Positions 44,287 to 56,829 of a stretch of DNA of 64,000 bases are shown here, one piece after another. Origin of the DNA: Turnera subulata (lineage: Eukaryota; Streptophyta; Magnoliopsida; Malpighiales; Passifloraceae); the NCBI GenBank assembly GCA_028386065.3, contig JAKUCV010002480.1, forward strand, positions 223,116 through 287,115, given 5' to 3'. Positions within the stretch are counted from its first letter, which is position 1, and each line of letters begins with the position of its first letter. A program made the position numbers and the translations under genes. Below the pieces are notes generated by a model, which ran no database searches, had not been told where the DNA came from, and was given only the letters and a program-made list of their open reading frames with translations.

Positions 44287-46285
44287 CTTTTTTTTTTTTT
44301 TTTTTTGAGAATGGGATGATTTGATAGATCATAAGATAGATAATACATCTTGAAAGGTGCAGGAATGCCTACATCCCAAATACATAAACCAGAGGACAAA
44401 CCAAATTGTGCAAGTTCATGCGCAGCCATATTGGATGAACGGCGAACATGAGTACTGGAAAGTAGTAAATAAACTAAGAACATTAATAAATAGAATACGA
44501 GCAGCAGTAGTAGGGAAACTTTGGCGATTAATGCCTCCGACCAGCAGCGCCAGATTATCAGACTCTTGGCAGATATATTGAAGGCCAAAGCGACTTGCTT
44601 GCTTGAGAGCGAAGAGGGCAGCATGTAGCTCGGCCTCCAACGGCGAGTAATGACCAGCCATGGAATCATGCCAACAGAAACCGTTGATGAAGCCCAATGA
44701 CTCCAACGGCGAGTAAGAGCACCAGTGGAATCTCTGGCAATGACTCCTAATCCATTCTGATGTCCTGAACAACATGATGCATCTGTGTTCAGCTTGATGA
44801 AGCCCACTGCCGGCGGCCGCCAACCCGAAACCGTTGCGGCCAGTGTGGGATGAGAGCCTTGTTCGGATGGGGTTAGGGTCATTAGCTAAAGCAGTTTTAT
44901 AGGCATGAAGGGCATTACCAGCTTGAGTGGCAATGTAACGAGCCTCAAAAGGCCTATCCTGGAAGAAGAGAAAGTCATTGCGTCCACACTAGGGGAGAGC
45001 AATCGGTCGGTACGGCACATGCCGTGCCGATAAGGGGTCGGTATGACTTTTCCGACACCCTATTTTTCCGACCGATGCCGTGTCATTAAGCCTTCTATGC
45101 CAATCGGTACTATGCCGATAGGTACCGACCTCGGTACGGTCGGAATTGTTTCGACCGATAACAGAAGAAATAAAGTGAAAACATATTTTTTTGGATTGAA
45201 AAGAAAAACATCACCAGACTTGTAATTTTTCCGGCATCATCAGTGCATCACAACAATCCCAGACACAACTATAATGGAATACAACACAAATATTCAGAAT
45301 TCAAATCCATAACCAGATGGACTTGAAAATCCAATTACACTCATAAAAAAGTTCCAACATCCAACCTATTACACATTTAATTCAAATATCAATGAGCAAA
45401 TCAACAAAAGATGATTCAGATTTGTCATTCCAGGCTTAAAGCAGCAACCTAAAAAATGAACAACGACACAGACCAATCATATTAGAAGAAGAAAAGATTT
45501 AGATAAAAAAGTCAAATACCCAACTCAGGAAAAAAAATTGTACATACTCACTCGCATTCATATTAGTTAACTTCCATTCCACCAGCATCCCATGTCTAAT
45601 TTCAAACTTCATGAGAAGGATCTTGAAGGGAAGAAGATGGAATTGGGGAATTAGGGATAGGGATTTGCCGAATTGGGAATTTTAGGGTTTTGGAATTGGA
45701 AGACGATTTGGGGATTTCGTCGCTGTACGGTGAATCGTGGCGGGCTTCACTGTCGTCGCCGTCACTACGGTGACCTCTGAGCGGAGCCGCAGCCGCAGAC
45801 GGAGGGGACGATAGATAGAGAGAGAAAGAAGAAGAGAAAGTTTAGACTTTAGGGAGAGAGAGTCGAGAAAAAAACTGAGAAGAAGGGAGAAAGTGAAGTG
45901 AAGATTAAAGTGATCAGATTCTGATTGGATTTTTTAGGGTTTAGCACTTCAAATTTCGATTGGGTTGGGTTGTTTTTTTTTTCTTAAAATTGGACTATGA
46001 GTGTGTGGGGTGTGGACTGTGTGGGTGTGTGTGGGCTGGTGGAGGCTGGTTGTTGATGTGGGCTTTTAGTCGGTACGGCCTATGCCGATAACCGACGGTA
46101 TAACCCACATCCAACCGAGTAGATGAGACGGTGTTAATGGCACGGTTCTATCGGACGGGGTAGCGCTGAAAAGTTCCAATTTTCGAGCCGATACCGTCGG
46201 TTTTCGGTCGGTATCGGCTCGGTTGGTTCGGCACGGTATATTTGCTCTCCCCTAGTCCACACCAGAGAGAATTTTATACAAGAAT
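44287..46285 (-). mobile_element. 5'-truncated LINE fragment (RNase H region), split by a hAT element
   Basis: The plus-strand T-run 44,288-44,306 is the poly(A) tail. On the minus strand, upstream of it, frames encode an RNase H-like domain: VGFIKLNTDASCCSGHQNGL with GVIARDSTGAL, and near the end NMAAHELAQFG. Frameshifts break it. The coding homology NSLWCGRND-FLFFQ crosses the hAT insertion, with its first residues beyond 46,262. It is truncated at about 46,285; that boundary is approximate. Confidence 0.85.
44990..46254. mobile_element. Non-autonomous hAT-family DNA transposon
   Basis: 1,265 bp with terminal inverted repeats TAGGGGAGAGCAA...TTGCTCTCCCCTA. It is flanked by exact 8-bp target duplications GTCCACAC at 44,982-44,989 and 46,255-46,262; 8 bp is the hAT signature. 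Subterminal regions repeat CGGTCGGTA/ATGCCGA motifs. The centre (45,570-45,960) read on the minus strand looks like a transposase gene's leader and first-exon start, but no transposase domain is present. It inserted into a LINE, so it is younger than that insertion. A related relic lies at 4,546-4,650. Confidence 0.92.
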
Positions 46286-46289
46286 TTTT

Positions 46290-46774
46290 TTCAGAGAGAA
46301 AGTAGAAATGAGAGGGTTATTTTTGTCTTTTCGAACATTAAAATTCATTTAATGAATGAGTATGGGAAAAAAATAAGTTTGGTACAGTACGTCAGTGTAG
46401 GTGTAGCGTCTTCCTTGAAGATTTCTAGCAGTAAGGCAAGACTCAAATGCTTCAATTGCAGAAGTAATGAGATAAACATAATGTTAAATACCAATTAATC
46501 ATCTTTTTTTTTTATAATATGTATATATATGTCCATGGGATACGATATGGATGATCTTCTAACATTTTTTTCACACTTTCTTCAAAGGCCAACTGCAAGA
46601 CTCATGCAAAACTAGCCCTGCACGTACGCACATTGTCAACTGGCGCCAACTTGCAAGCGCGACAAGAAATATATGTGTGATGCTTATTTGAGTCTTTGTT
46701 TTTAGCAATCTAGCTATATATATATATATATATCCTTAGGAACAAAAACTAAGAGACTTTAGTACGAAGCCAGA
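46290..46774. other. Promoter region of the phytocyanin-like gene
   Basis: No gene. TATATATATATATAT at 46,714-46,731 is the likely TATA region for the gene starting at 46,775. Confidence 0.45.
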
Positions 46775-48074
46775 ATGCTATTCAGAATACAAGTTTTGAA
46801 CACTATGCTTGTGGGTTTGACGACTGTGATGGCTATGAAAATGGTGAGTGCAGAAGGCCGAGACCCGGTTCTCCATAGAGTTGGAGGTGGAAGGTATTCA
46901 TGGGCACCACACGTCAACTTCACGCAGTGGGCTACCAACCAGACATTCTATGTAGGAGATTGGCTCTGTGAGTTCTCTTTCTCTGATTTCTAGCCTTTTT
47001 ATCAATATCTATCTATCTATCTATAAGGATACATACAGAGAAAGTTTAAAATTGTGAATCAAGAGAGACAAAAGCAAACACCCTAGTACGTAGTATTAGT
47101 AGGCTAAACCCGCGTTAGAAAAAAATATATATTTCGAGTCATATGTGGCTGCGCGCGCTTTGTTTTTCTTTTTTTGATAATGATTTCCATATAGAGATAC
47201 AAACTCATGAAACAAGTCAAATATAGAAAACATCATCTAGATCTATTACAGGATTGATAGAGAATTTCCAAAAGCTTCTAATCCTAACACATGAGGATGG
47301 TAATGGAGACTTGCAACACTTCCAAACATGGACATAGAATCCGGTAATGGCTCCACAAGTCTCAAGCTACCTCCCATTGAAGGCTTCACACATGAACCTT
47401 GAGAGGGGAAAATCTTATTATCTTATAACAAGAGCAAGAAGATGACTTCCATAGCCACCTGAAGAACATGACTTTTATATCTTCCATGGATGACCGTGAA
47501 AAGCACAAGACTAATTGAAACAAAAATATACATACCAGAATGGAGACCCATTTGAGTTACCAAGTAGACTGGACCCAATCTCCTCCACAACAACCACAAA
47601 GGATGAAGGGTATTTAGAGGACGATTAAATCGTTCTAAACAACCCCTTGAGTTCTGCATAGTTTAATATAGAATTGCTGAACCATCCACAATTTTGATAT
47701 TTTTTTCTTTTTTTTTTGTTTTGCATTTCAAAGACTTTGGATTTGACAGATACCGCTACAATGTTCTGGAGGTGAATAAATCGAGCTATGAGAATTGCTA
47801 TGAAAGAAACTTTATGAAGAATATTACCAGGGGTGGTCGTGATGTCTTCAATCTCACAGAAGCAAAGCCTTACTACTTTATTTGTGGCCATGGTTACTGC
47901 TTCCAGGGAATGAAAGTGGCAGTGTATGTTCGATATGCTCCATCTGACACAATGCCTCCAGTATTCAGAACTTCTCCACCAAGTAGCCGTGCTCCCACAG
48001 TCACTCTTCCACTGTTTGCCACTGCCGTCTCGTTGATAATCTCCTTTTTCAAATTTCAAGAATCCTACATATAA
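46775..48074 (+). CDS. Early nodulin-like protein (phytocyanin domain, non-copper)
   Basis: Two exons, 46,775-46,967 and 47,734-48,074, encode 177 residues; a Tyr codon is split T|AC. An N-terminal signal peptide ends near SAEG (residue ~28). The phytocyanin domain includes FTQWATNQTFYVGDWLYFGF, RYNVLEVNKSSYENC and YFICGHGYCFQGMKVAV. The two Cys that form the disulfide are present. The copper-binding His of the usual HNV position is Tyr-Asn (RYNV), and the His of the G-H-C motif is Tyr (GYC), so copper binding is probably lost, as in early nodulin-like proteins. A hydrophobic C-terminus (TLPLFATAVSLIISFFKF) after a Pro/Ser stretch suggests a GPI anchor. The role is probably cell-surface or cell-wall. 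The intron contains a retroposon-like repeat. Confidence 0.88.
47165..47650 (-). repeat. Dispersed retroposon-like repeat, copy 2, inside an intron
   Basis: Reverse complement aligns with 586-1,055 along its length. On the minus strand it ends TTATCAAAAAAAG, an A-rich tail. It makes up most of the ~770-bp intron of the phytocyanin-like gene. Confidence 0.65.
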
Positions 48075-48950
48075 CCCTACCATCTCCTCCTTTTTCAAAT
48101 TTATAAAATCTTACATGCAAATCCAACTAGTTTGGCTTTCGTAGTATTACAATGGAAATGTTCAAGAAGAATTTATGTCAGTGCTAGTATACTAGAATTA
48201 CAATTGCAAACTGAATGACTATGTTATTTGGATTTCAGATCAATAGTAGGTGATATTTGATGCATATAAGAGTATAAAATCCCAGGAGTACTAAGATTTT
48301 AATCAGGCTTTTTACATAATCTTGCTCGTCATGATGGTATACGGCAAGAATAAATTGCCTTGCTAATCGTTCCTCCTTTTTTTTTTTTTGAACGGTAATC
48401 GTTCCTCCTTGAAGAGACCCATTTTCCTCCGTTGTACTTCAACAACGCTGGGGAAGCTGAGACACGAATCCCTAAGTCTAAACATTAGAACTAACAGATG
48501 CATACAAGAAGCGTTACAACACATCTAATTAACAAAAGACGTATGGAGCCTTGTTGTGCCATTGCAGATTTGTCCTTGCAAATTCAATCGAAGATCTGAA
48601 GTTTGAACTAGAAAACATCCATTTCCTTTCCACATCCAAGTCGGAATCTACTACTTTGCATGCTACTACTCAAAACTACATTAACCCAACTGCAGCAAGT
48701 AACTATACAGAAAATTATTACTGGAAGAAAATGAGGCAGTATTCTAGACCAGGGGAAATGGAACTGCCAGCTAAAGCCTACCCGCTAGATGTCATGGCTA
48801 CTTCTATACCCACCAAAATATACCAGTAATATCCAACTCGCTGCAATCTTCAGCTTCTGCACTATGCTAGCAAATTTAAGCCGGAGACCGGTAACTACCA
48901 TTCAACAGGTATCATTTCACACACAGACAGCAAAACTAGGCTCTCTAGCC
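48075..48950. other. Gap between convergent genes
   Basis: The 3' ends of the phytocyanin-like gene and the AGO4-like gene face each other here. It contains one poly(T) retroposition scar (48,364-48,410). Open frames over 48,551-49,157 are the antisense of, or flank, the last AGO4 exon. Confidence 0.6.
48364..48410 (-). mobile_element. Micro-retroposition scar
   Basis: TAATCGTTCCTCCTT occurs at the left (48,364-48,378, its last T's merged with the T-run) and again exactly at 48,396-48,410. Between them is a T-run plus GAACGG. It reads as a minus-strand insertion of a poly(A) tail with about six extra bases. Confidence 0.75.
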
Positions 48951-51900
48951 TTAACAGAAGAACATGGAACTACGAACATTCTCCTGCAACCTTGGCAGCT
49001 GAGGGACAGGTACAGCTCCAACAGAGGTTACCCCTCCATGGCTCGAAGATGTCTCAGAATGCTCCTCAAACTTCATAAACTGTCCCATTTGTGTCGCAGC
49101 CAAGTGAGCATAACATACGGGTGCAACTGCAGAGAAATCAGACATAAACCAACTTAAAACAAGCTATGCATTGAAGAGGTACCCTCAATCAATTTGAAAG
49201 TGAAGTTATATATAGACTGCCGAAGATACATAAACTGCCTGAACTATGCTATAGCAATAAATCCCAGATGCATATCACAGTTATGGCATAAAGCATCAGC
49301 CAATCAAAAGTAGAAACAAGGATGCACTTGCATTTACAAGCATTTGGCTCAAACACATTTGTCTGATCATACATTTGAGATTCACCAAAGGAAAAAAGAA
49401 GTCTTATTTACCTACAGAAATGGCAGTGGTGCTTCGCTGGTAACTGCAATAAACAGCAAAAGTGATAAAAAAAAAAAAGATAAAAGAGTATGAAACAGCA
49501 TTTTCAAATTTTATTCCAGTTAATCAGAACTGAACTTACACATATGACAGAGAATGCACAAGTTCTTGCAGATCATCAGCTGAAAAGCCAACCTCATCTA
49601 GCAAGACATGATAGTGTGTTGGCCTTGTTGTCCCCTAAGCAGAAAGAAAAATCAATAATTTAATGAATAAAGGAAGAGAAAACAAAAGCAGTGAATCAAA
49701 TTTACATAAATAACAGTTCTTTCCCCAAAATTACACCAGCTTTGAGTCTGAGTATCCAGAATGTGAAAACATATCAAATTATTTAGGAACTACATCAAGT
49801 TAGATGGCTAACAATTCCACCATTCAGTTTTATGGTACACAGCCTGCTCCAGAAAGGATTGTGGACATACATTTACAAAACTCATTATTTTAAAGACTCA
49901 TATATCATATGAACTTCTGTTGAAGAGAAGGAATGAAGAAATACAGAAATAACCAATATGTGGCCACACAAATGAAAAGTTATTCCTTCTCACATGAAGA
50001 AAAGACATGGCCAAAAAGCGGATAGCCAGTATAACCCTCTTTTGATAGAGACGCAGAAAATAGCCAACCAACTATTCACCTGTAAGGCTAGCCTACCTAG
50101 GATGTTTGCTGCTGCTGAAGGCAATAATAATGATAGCATTCACACAGACCAGTCAACCCATACTGAGAAGACTAACAAAGTTTAGACTGTATTTACCAGA
50201 CCTATATCAAGCTCAGCCTCTAGTCACTCTGATGTTTATAGTGTGTCAAACTTGCAAGTTTACACGCATCGCAACAGCAACATTATCAAGAATGTGTTAT
50301 ATTATATATCAAAGCACAATGCTAATACTCACAATCATTCCTGCATGTGCACACAAATAGAAGTCATTGTTCTTCGGATGACAGACTTTGTTGTCAATGA
50401 TTGTTCCTGCAAAATAGGGAGGATTAGAAAAAAATGTTCAGGGATGACGAAACCAAGTCAATCAAGTTGTTAGTTTTACCAGGAGGAACATTATCAGGAG
50501 ATCCGGACTGGAAAAATTTTGTATGATGGTTTTTCTGTGCCACGATCACTACAAACTTGGGAGACCATTTCTCGTCAAGAAATTTGCATGCCTAGAAAAT
50601 TTGATAAGAAATCTTCCATTAACCAAGTAACACAGAATTATATTTATACTCCTACTTATTGAAGATGTTTGATAAAACCTCAATGATCTGATCCAATTCA
50701 ATGTTCAAGACTTGGTTGAATTGTGACTCGCTGACACCATCCCTGTACATAAAAAACCATAATCAAGACAAGGCAAATGCAGGAACATGCATCCAAACAA
50801 ATAGGAAACACAAAAAAATCCAAGGGCAAGCAAGCTCTACAAGAATAATATGCACTTCTTTCCAATAAATAATGCAAAAGTATTTGCAATTAGGTAAATC
50901 ATGAAAAACTTTAAGATTATCAGAGTATGGACTTTGCATGCACCTCCAGATTAGAACAAGCATGACAATCATTAAGTACAGGCAAGTCACATTCACTTTG
51001 CAATTTCCTAATTCAAGAAGCAAAATCCAACTGAACCCCCAAAGAGCTTCAGAGTAATTAAACACTTGTGCAAGTGAATATCAGTACCAACAGAATAAAC
51101 ACAGCCTCCAAACTAATGTACACAACCAACTTAGCTACTTAATTAGTACTTGCAAATTGTTAGATGTACAGTCACCCATTTCAAAATGAGAGACGTAATG
51201 AATTAAGCAGACTTGTTAAGACAATAAAAAGCATCATACAACACCAATGTCGCTAAGGAAGCACTTAGTTTCATTCTCTTTTAAAAAAAGGCCAGAAGTC
51301 CATGAGAATTATATAAGAGGCACCTCCTAGGAACCTCAAGACATGAGCAAATCTTACACAAAGCCGACCCCAAAAAACATCTGTCATAAAGGTTCTACTC
51401 AAACAAGAAAAAACTATTTTCTTACTTAAAACTCATGAACCACCTCGTAATTTCATTCCCTATCATATCCCATTTAGTATAAAAAAAAATCATTTTATAA
51501 CCTATGTCTCTACGGCAGCATCGATTTCCCCCTCAACAAAGGAGCTTCAAAGCCAAGAGACCAGCTCATCCCTCAAACTAGATTTCCCAGCCACAATGTG
51601 AATATGTTTCATAAAAGCAGATACCCCTCTCACCTCTCCCTCATCTGCATACAACAATTCTCCACCTCAATCTACAAACAAAGTTCAAACTTATGCACAT
51701 GAGTCATCCTACAAAAGAATTTGGAATACTCTCCACCTCCACTAAGCCTTAAAACATCAGTCTCCATGATATTTTCCAGCATCAAAAGTTGGTCTGAATA
51801 TCGCATATTTCCCAAAGAGCTTGCTAAAGTCGCCCCTTTTATGGAGATGATGAAAACAAATTCAAAGCAAGGCTGGCAAAGCAACACATTGGATCTAATA

Positions 51901-51983
51901 ATCTATCATGCTATCACAAACAACTGTCAGGCAAAAAATAGAGCGAGAGCGAGAGCGAGAGCGAGAGCGAGAGCGAGAGCGAG

Positions 51984-52025
<42 letters not shown>

Positions 52026-55000
52026 CGAGAGGGAGGAGAGCATACCTGAATATTATGATTTGCTCAGGTTTCCGTTTTCCTGAACTTACATAAAAGTCCA
52101 CCAGGAGCTCCCTGGAACAAAGGAAAAACTCAGAATGCGTAATCACAAGTATAACACAATTTTAACCAAATTATTTAATAATCTAAAATTTTAACCAATC
52201 CTAGGAACTTAATTATGTGCAAGCGCCCCATTACCCTCAAGCCACCAAGAAAGAAAAAAGGGTAGAATATAGATACCAAAGTGTGTCATATTGATATCAA
52301 TTGTTGTTAAGACATCCCACCTAATTATTCCATCATCTTCACTGTCAGACACTTTCTTAAAGAGTGAATCAATCATTTCAACCTTTGGAGACTGGGTACG
52401 CACACATGCCCTATAGCGAGAAATCAAAGGCCACTGTCTGGAGCCAACCACCTGCAGAATATGATACCAACAAAATTAAACAGTCAAAAGTACCATCAAA
52501 TCAGTAAATAGATATGAACGGAAGAAACACTAAATCAGCAGTGTCCATAAATAAACCAAAGCACAATACCGCAGCAACAGATGGGACATCAGACTGGCCA
52601 GGGGAGCCGTGTGACACATCCATCCCAAGGATGATGGTAGGAACCTTAGAAATCACTGGTATGGAATGAGAATGCTCAATTGCTAGCAAAGAGTTCAACC
52701 CACCAAGCTGCAACAAATATATAATACATTGAACAAATCAAAATAGATATAGCATAATAATCAAACAGAGAAAATAACGAAATAAGTTGATTCGAGGGAG
52801 AAAACAAACAAATTATATGCACAGAAGGCATGCATCCATGAAATAAACTACCTTTGCATTGATCTTCAGGAGTACATTAGTAAGATATTGATCATTGACT
52901 CTTTGTGGGGACATGCACTGAGTGACAATTCCATACTCAGCAAGATTTTTTCGTTTCCATGGACCTTGAAATTTTTTGAAATGTTCCATCTGTTAAAGTG
53001 CCAAAAGAACTACACAACAGTCAAAGACAAAAGATAGAAACATCTACCATATAGATCACAGTTCTTCCTCTCAGGAAGCAAGCACAAAAGGAACTTTGGA
53101 GCCCCGGGTAGTTTAGACTGTATCTCCTCAAACATTTTCTCCACTCTAACAACAGGTGGCGCACGTCTAAACTGTGGATTCTCCTCAAACACATCAAAAG
53201 GAGGTTCAACAGCCTATAAAGCACAAAACAGAATTTTCCAAATTAATAGTAGTAGAAAGACATCAAGATTTGTTATACATGTGCATGAAATTAATGAGAC
53301 GTTTTTATACAACCAGCATAAAGTAATGAATCTTACAATTCCCTTCATTTCGCCACATTTTATTAAGTCCCTCACAAGTCCACGCACATCACAACGTGCC
53401 ACCGAGAAGTTGGCAACAGCCCACCGTTCTACCTTTGCTGGTTCCACAAGTTTCTATAAAATATTTCACCTTAAAGTTAGTGTCATCTTATAAAACAAAT
53501 CATAACAAAGTGTGATAAAACAAGCACCTTGTTGTTGAAGTTCCAGCGCCCATTTCGGGCAAAGAAATCCTCCCCGTTGCCAGCTTTCAGCTGTTAAAAG
53601 AAATGAAAGTTATCAGAAGTTATATATGCTCCCCTCTCCGGTTGCTACACATGCACAATGGAAAAGATTGAAGTAGAAGAAATAACAGAAAAATCCACAA
53701 GATCACATTAGATGTGTTACCCTTGGTGCAGCCAGAACACGACCCTCCACCTGAGTAAAGGAATTACTGATTGTAATGCCACAAGATCGTAACATAGGTT
53801 CACTGTCGTACCTGCTGCTTGTCAGAGCCTACAAGAGAATAATTAAAGACAAATAAGTATATGTATTTAAGCACACTTGATAAAAGTCAAGTCATAAGGA
53901 GAGACACCTACAGTGGATAACACATTCATCCTTTCTTGCGGCTTTTGCCTCGATTTTTCCACCAGGGAAGATCTTTGCAGAACAGAAAGAGCTTTTGTGT
54001 AACGTTGCAGGGACACCAAATCACAAAGCTAATCACCAAGAATTACAGTCAAATAATGACACATCCTTAGCAAGAGCAACTATTTACACTTAGAAGAACA
54101 ATAACTCATTTTTTCACCTCAATTGGAATATAAGTTGGGCGCTTAGGCTTTCCCACATTAATACATGGGAGCCTGTCAGAGTAGCGCAACTGTATTTTGC
54201 GATGATTAACAAAATAATCATACACTGTTATATCTTCTGTTTCAACATCTCCACCGCTTCCTTTTTTCTTCAATTCAAACCTGAAAAGGTAAAAGAAAGA
54301 AAAATCAACCCATGCATAGCTGAAATTAAATGAAAACAGAAATCCAATGGGAGAAAATCATAAACCGTACATCTGCTCACTGCAAGGTCTCTCACTCAAC
54401 CCAGTGATCTTGTATTCTTGATTGGAGGGACTCACCCTAATCCTCAGATTTTTAAGCATTCTTTTGGCCTGATAGTAGACCAGGAACTAAGCTTTAGATA
54501 AATGAAGAATTGATCAAAAGGACAAACAGAGACACAGAATTATTGCTTACCTTGGCCCAGTCAAGGGAAAATGGGTCTCTTGCATTCTGGTTGCTAATTA
54601 GAAAGTCCACCACAGGACCAGGCTGAATTATCATGGTAGTTGACACATCTGAACAAGAAAGCAGGCAGACAATGAAGCATAAACTACATGCTAGAAAGAA
54701 CAAACAGAAATAGTCAAAAGCTTGTACCCATGTTTAGAGACAATCCAGCTTGAGTCGCTCTAAAACTTGAATGGAATCCTCTGCAGCCCAGAACACCACC
54801 TCCCAAATCCACAAAATTTCTTGAATCATTATGGAAGAAAGATTGACGGACAAGGAGACAGCCCCTGTGACAGACCAAGGATGATTAGATTTGAAGAAAA
54901 AAATGTGTAAAAACAGAAAAAGAAAGAAAAATGAGGGTTTCTATTAACTGTTTCGCTGCATTTTGTCGTAATATTATATCCAGCACCCTCAGGGCTTCCT

Positions 55001-55862
55001 GGGAGTTCTCAGATTCCTCTCCACGAAGTGCATTAGCAATTGCTTGTTTAGGGATTTTTGCAGCGAAACTGATCTCCACCTTGAAAGTTTTAGAGCGATA
55101 TGGGCGCCGTAATCTCTTCCGATCACTATCATTAGGACTTCCATGCCCATCAGGACTTGCATTTCCATTATTTCTGGCACAAGAAAGTTAAAAGGCGTTG
55201 GGGTTAAAACATCAAAACACGAAGGACATTGAATAAGTTGAGAGTGGGCATCTACCTGCTAGATGTCACATCCTCGAGCAGAACATTGAACTGAAGCTTG
55301 TTGCGTGGAAGAGGGCCAACAGTGAACAGGCTTTTCTCACCATCATATGCGAAATCCTTATCCCCCAGCTCAGAATGATAAGTCTGCTGGACCCGGTCAA
55401 ACACCTTTCTTCCAGAACCCTTGCCCTCAACAGGACGATCATCCTCATAACAGATAGAAACCTGCACAAGCAATACAAATTCCAAGAAACATCATAAAGA
55501 TAGAATTACATGGACAACAAGCATTTTTAATCAGATTATAGATCCCCACAAGAAAATGGCGGAGGGAGAGGAGCACATACACTGTAATGGTAGAAGTGAT
55601 CGTCCGTACTCGAGACATTGACCTTAAAGTGATTTGTCAGCAAAGGTAGTCTCTGTCCTTTGGTTCCAAGCCCACGCCGGGCAATTGGAAGTCGCAAGAC
55701 CTTTTTCTTGGCAGGTTCTTGTACTGCTTGAGTTGTCTTGCCAGTTACTTGCTCTGCTTGAATTGGAACAACATCAGGTGGTATAACAGGTGGAGGCGGT
55801 GGCAACTCCTGTTCTGAACCATTTCCATTCAGCTCATTTCCGCTAGGCTCGGAAGAATCCAT
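48951..55862 (-). CDS. AGO4: Argonaute 4-type protein (RNA-directed DNA methylation)
   Basis: Twenty-two coding exons on the minus strand: 55,862-55,581; 55,461-55,256; 55,173-54,949; 54,864-54,728; 54,648-54,551; 54,468-54,371; 54,280-54,118; 54,028-53,912; 53,828-53,721; 53,590-53,528; 53,453-53,337; 53,213-53,048; 52,964-52,852; 52,707-52,570; 52,451-52,321; 52,111-52,046; 50,742-50,679; 50,591-50,480; 50,406-50,333; 49,634-49,540; 49,443-49,412; 49,126-48,951. They total 926 residues, in frame throughout. N, PAZ, MID and PIWI domains are in the usual order. The PIWI slicer triad is complete: Asp661 (ILGMDVSHG), Asp744 (FRDGV) and His876 (CYAHLAA). The C-terminus SMFFC and SSSHGG segment are AGO4-group features. 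AGO4 binds 24-nt siRNAs in the nucleus and directs DNA methylation. AGO6, AGO8/9 and AGO16 are close relatives and not excluded. Confidence 0.95.
51941..52040. repeat. (GAGCGA)n/(GA)n microsatellite in AGO4 intron 16
   Basis: About nine GAGCGA hexamers followed by ~14 GA dinucleotides and imperfect units. On the gene strand this is a CT-rich tract starting about 6 bases after the GT donor of the 1.3-kb intron 16. Confidence 0.95.
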
Positions 55863-55865
55863 AAC

Positions 55866-56702
55866 CTACAAAAAGAAAAGGAACAACAAAATAAGGTAAT
55901 TACAATGCCGAAACCATATTGCAAAGCTCTGCGATAAATGCTAACAAATATCATTAACCCCACGAAGTTCACAAGTGTTTTCTTTTTTAAGCAATGTAAG
56001 TATACATACTATATATTTCCAAGTTCTAATAGCAAAAATTAGGCAAGGGTTCAGCATATCAAAACCATATAAAGAAGTAAACTTGGCACGGTTATCTCCA
56101 CCTTGGGATCTCGCTGGTTCTTAAGCCTTAAACTAGTTTCCCACCAAACAAATCTAACATGCAGACAAGTTCGACGGAGAAACAGACATGCATGTACAGC
56201 AACAGGCGATCTAAATTAGGAACAGAACATGCAATCTACCAATTAGGCCAAAATGTAGCCCGAGAAAGCAGAGTCAGCAACAATGGAGGGGGGAACATAA
56301 AAAAATCAAGCAGGATCAAAGTCAGTAAACGAAACAAAACAATATGAATCCCAAACACAGGCCACACATAAACCCAACTCGCATGAGAAACGCCTAAGCA
56401 CCCCAAAAAGAGTCAAAAAGGAGAGAACTTTATGTGGAAAACTAACTTAAACAGCGAAAAAAAATGGGAGCGAGGATAAAAAGCGCCGTCCAAAACAATT
56501 TTGGGAGGCATACAGTAATGATCCTGTACATTCAAAGGGAAAGGTTCCGTTTTTCTTCCTTTTTACTCTTTTGATTTTCCATCAAAGCTAAAGAAAAACA
56601 ACACAAGTAAAACAACAACAATGCAACCACGAAAGTAAGAAATTAAGGTAAAGGAACATGAGTAGCCGGTCGAAATCCGGAAAGGTTGGCGCTTTACCTT
56701 AC
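55866..56702 (-). other. 5'-UTR intron of the AGO4-type gene
   Basis: On the minus strand an acceptor TTTTTGTAG lies three bases before the start codon. A donor CATCTG|GTAAGG lies near 56,702, upstream of which the leader has CT-rich sequence. Transcription start is probably near 56,800-56,830. Confidence 0.6.
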
Positions 56703-56829
56703 CAGATGGAAGGAACACAAACCAAACCAAACCCTAAAAACCTAAAGACCAGAAACAGAGAGAAGAGAAGAAACCAAGAGAGGGTGGAGTCCAGCCAGTT
56801 TGAGAGTGGGTGAGTGAGAGAGTAAAAAA

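Noticed and set aside
51908..52146. Arg/Glu-repeat and Ser/Arg-repeat frames
   Set aside because: Translations of the GA microsatellite in an AGO4 intron.
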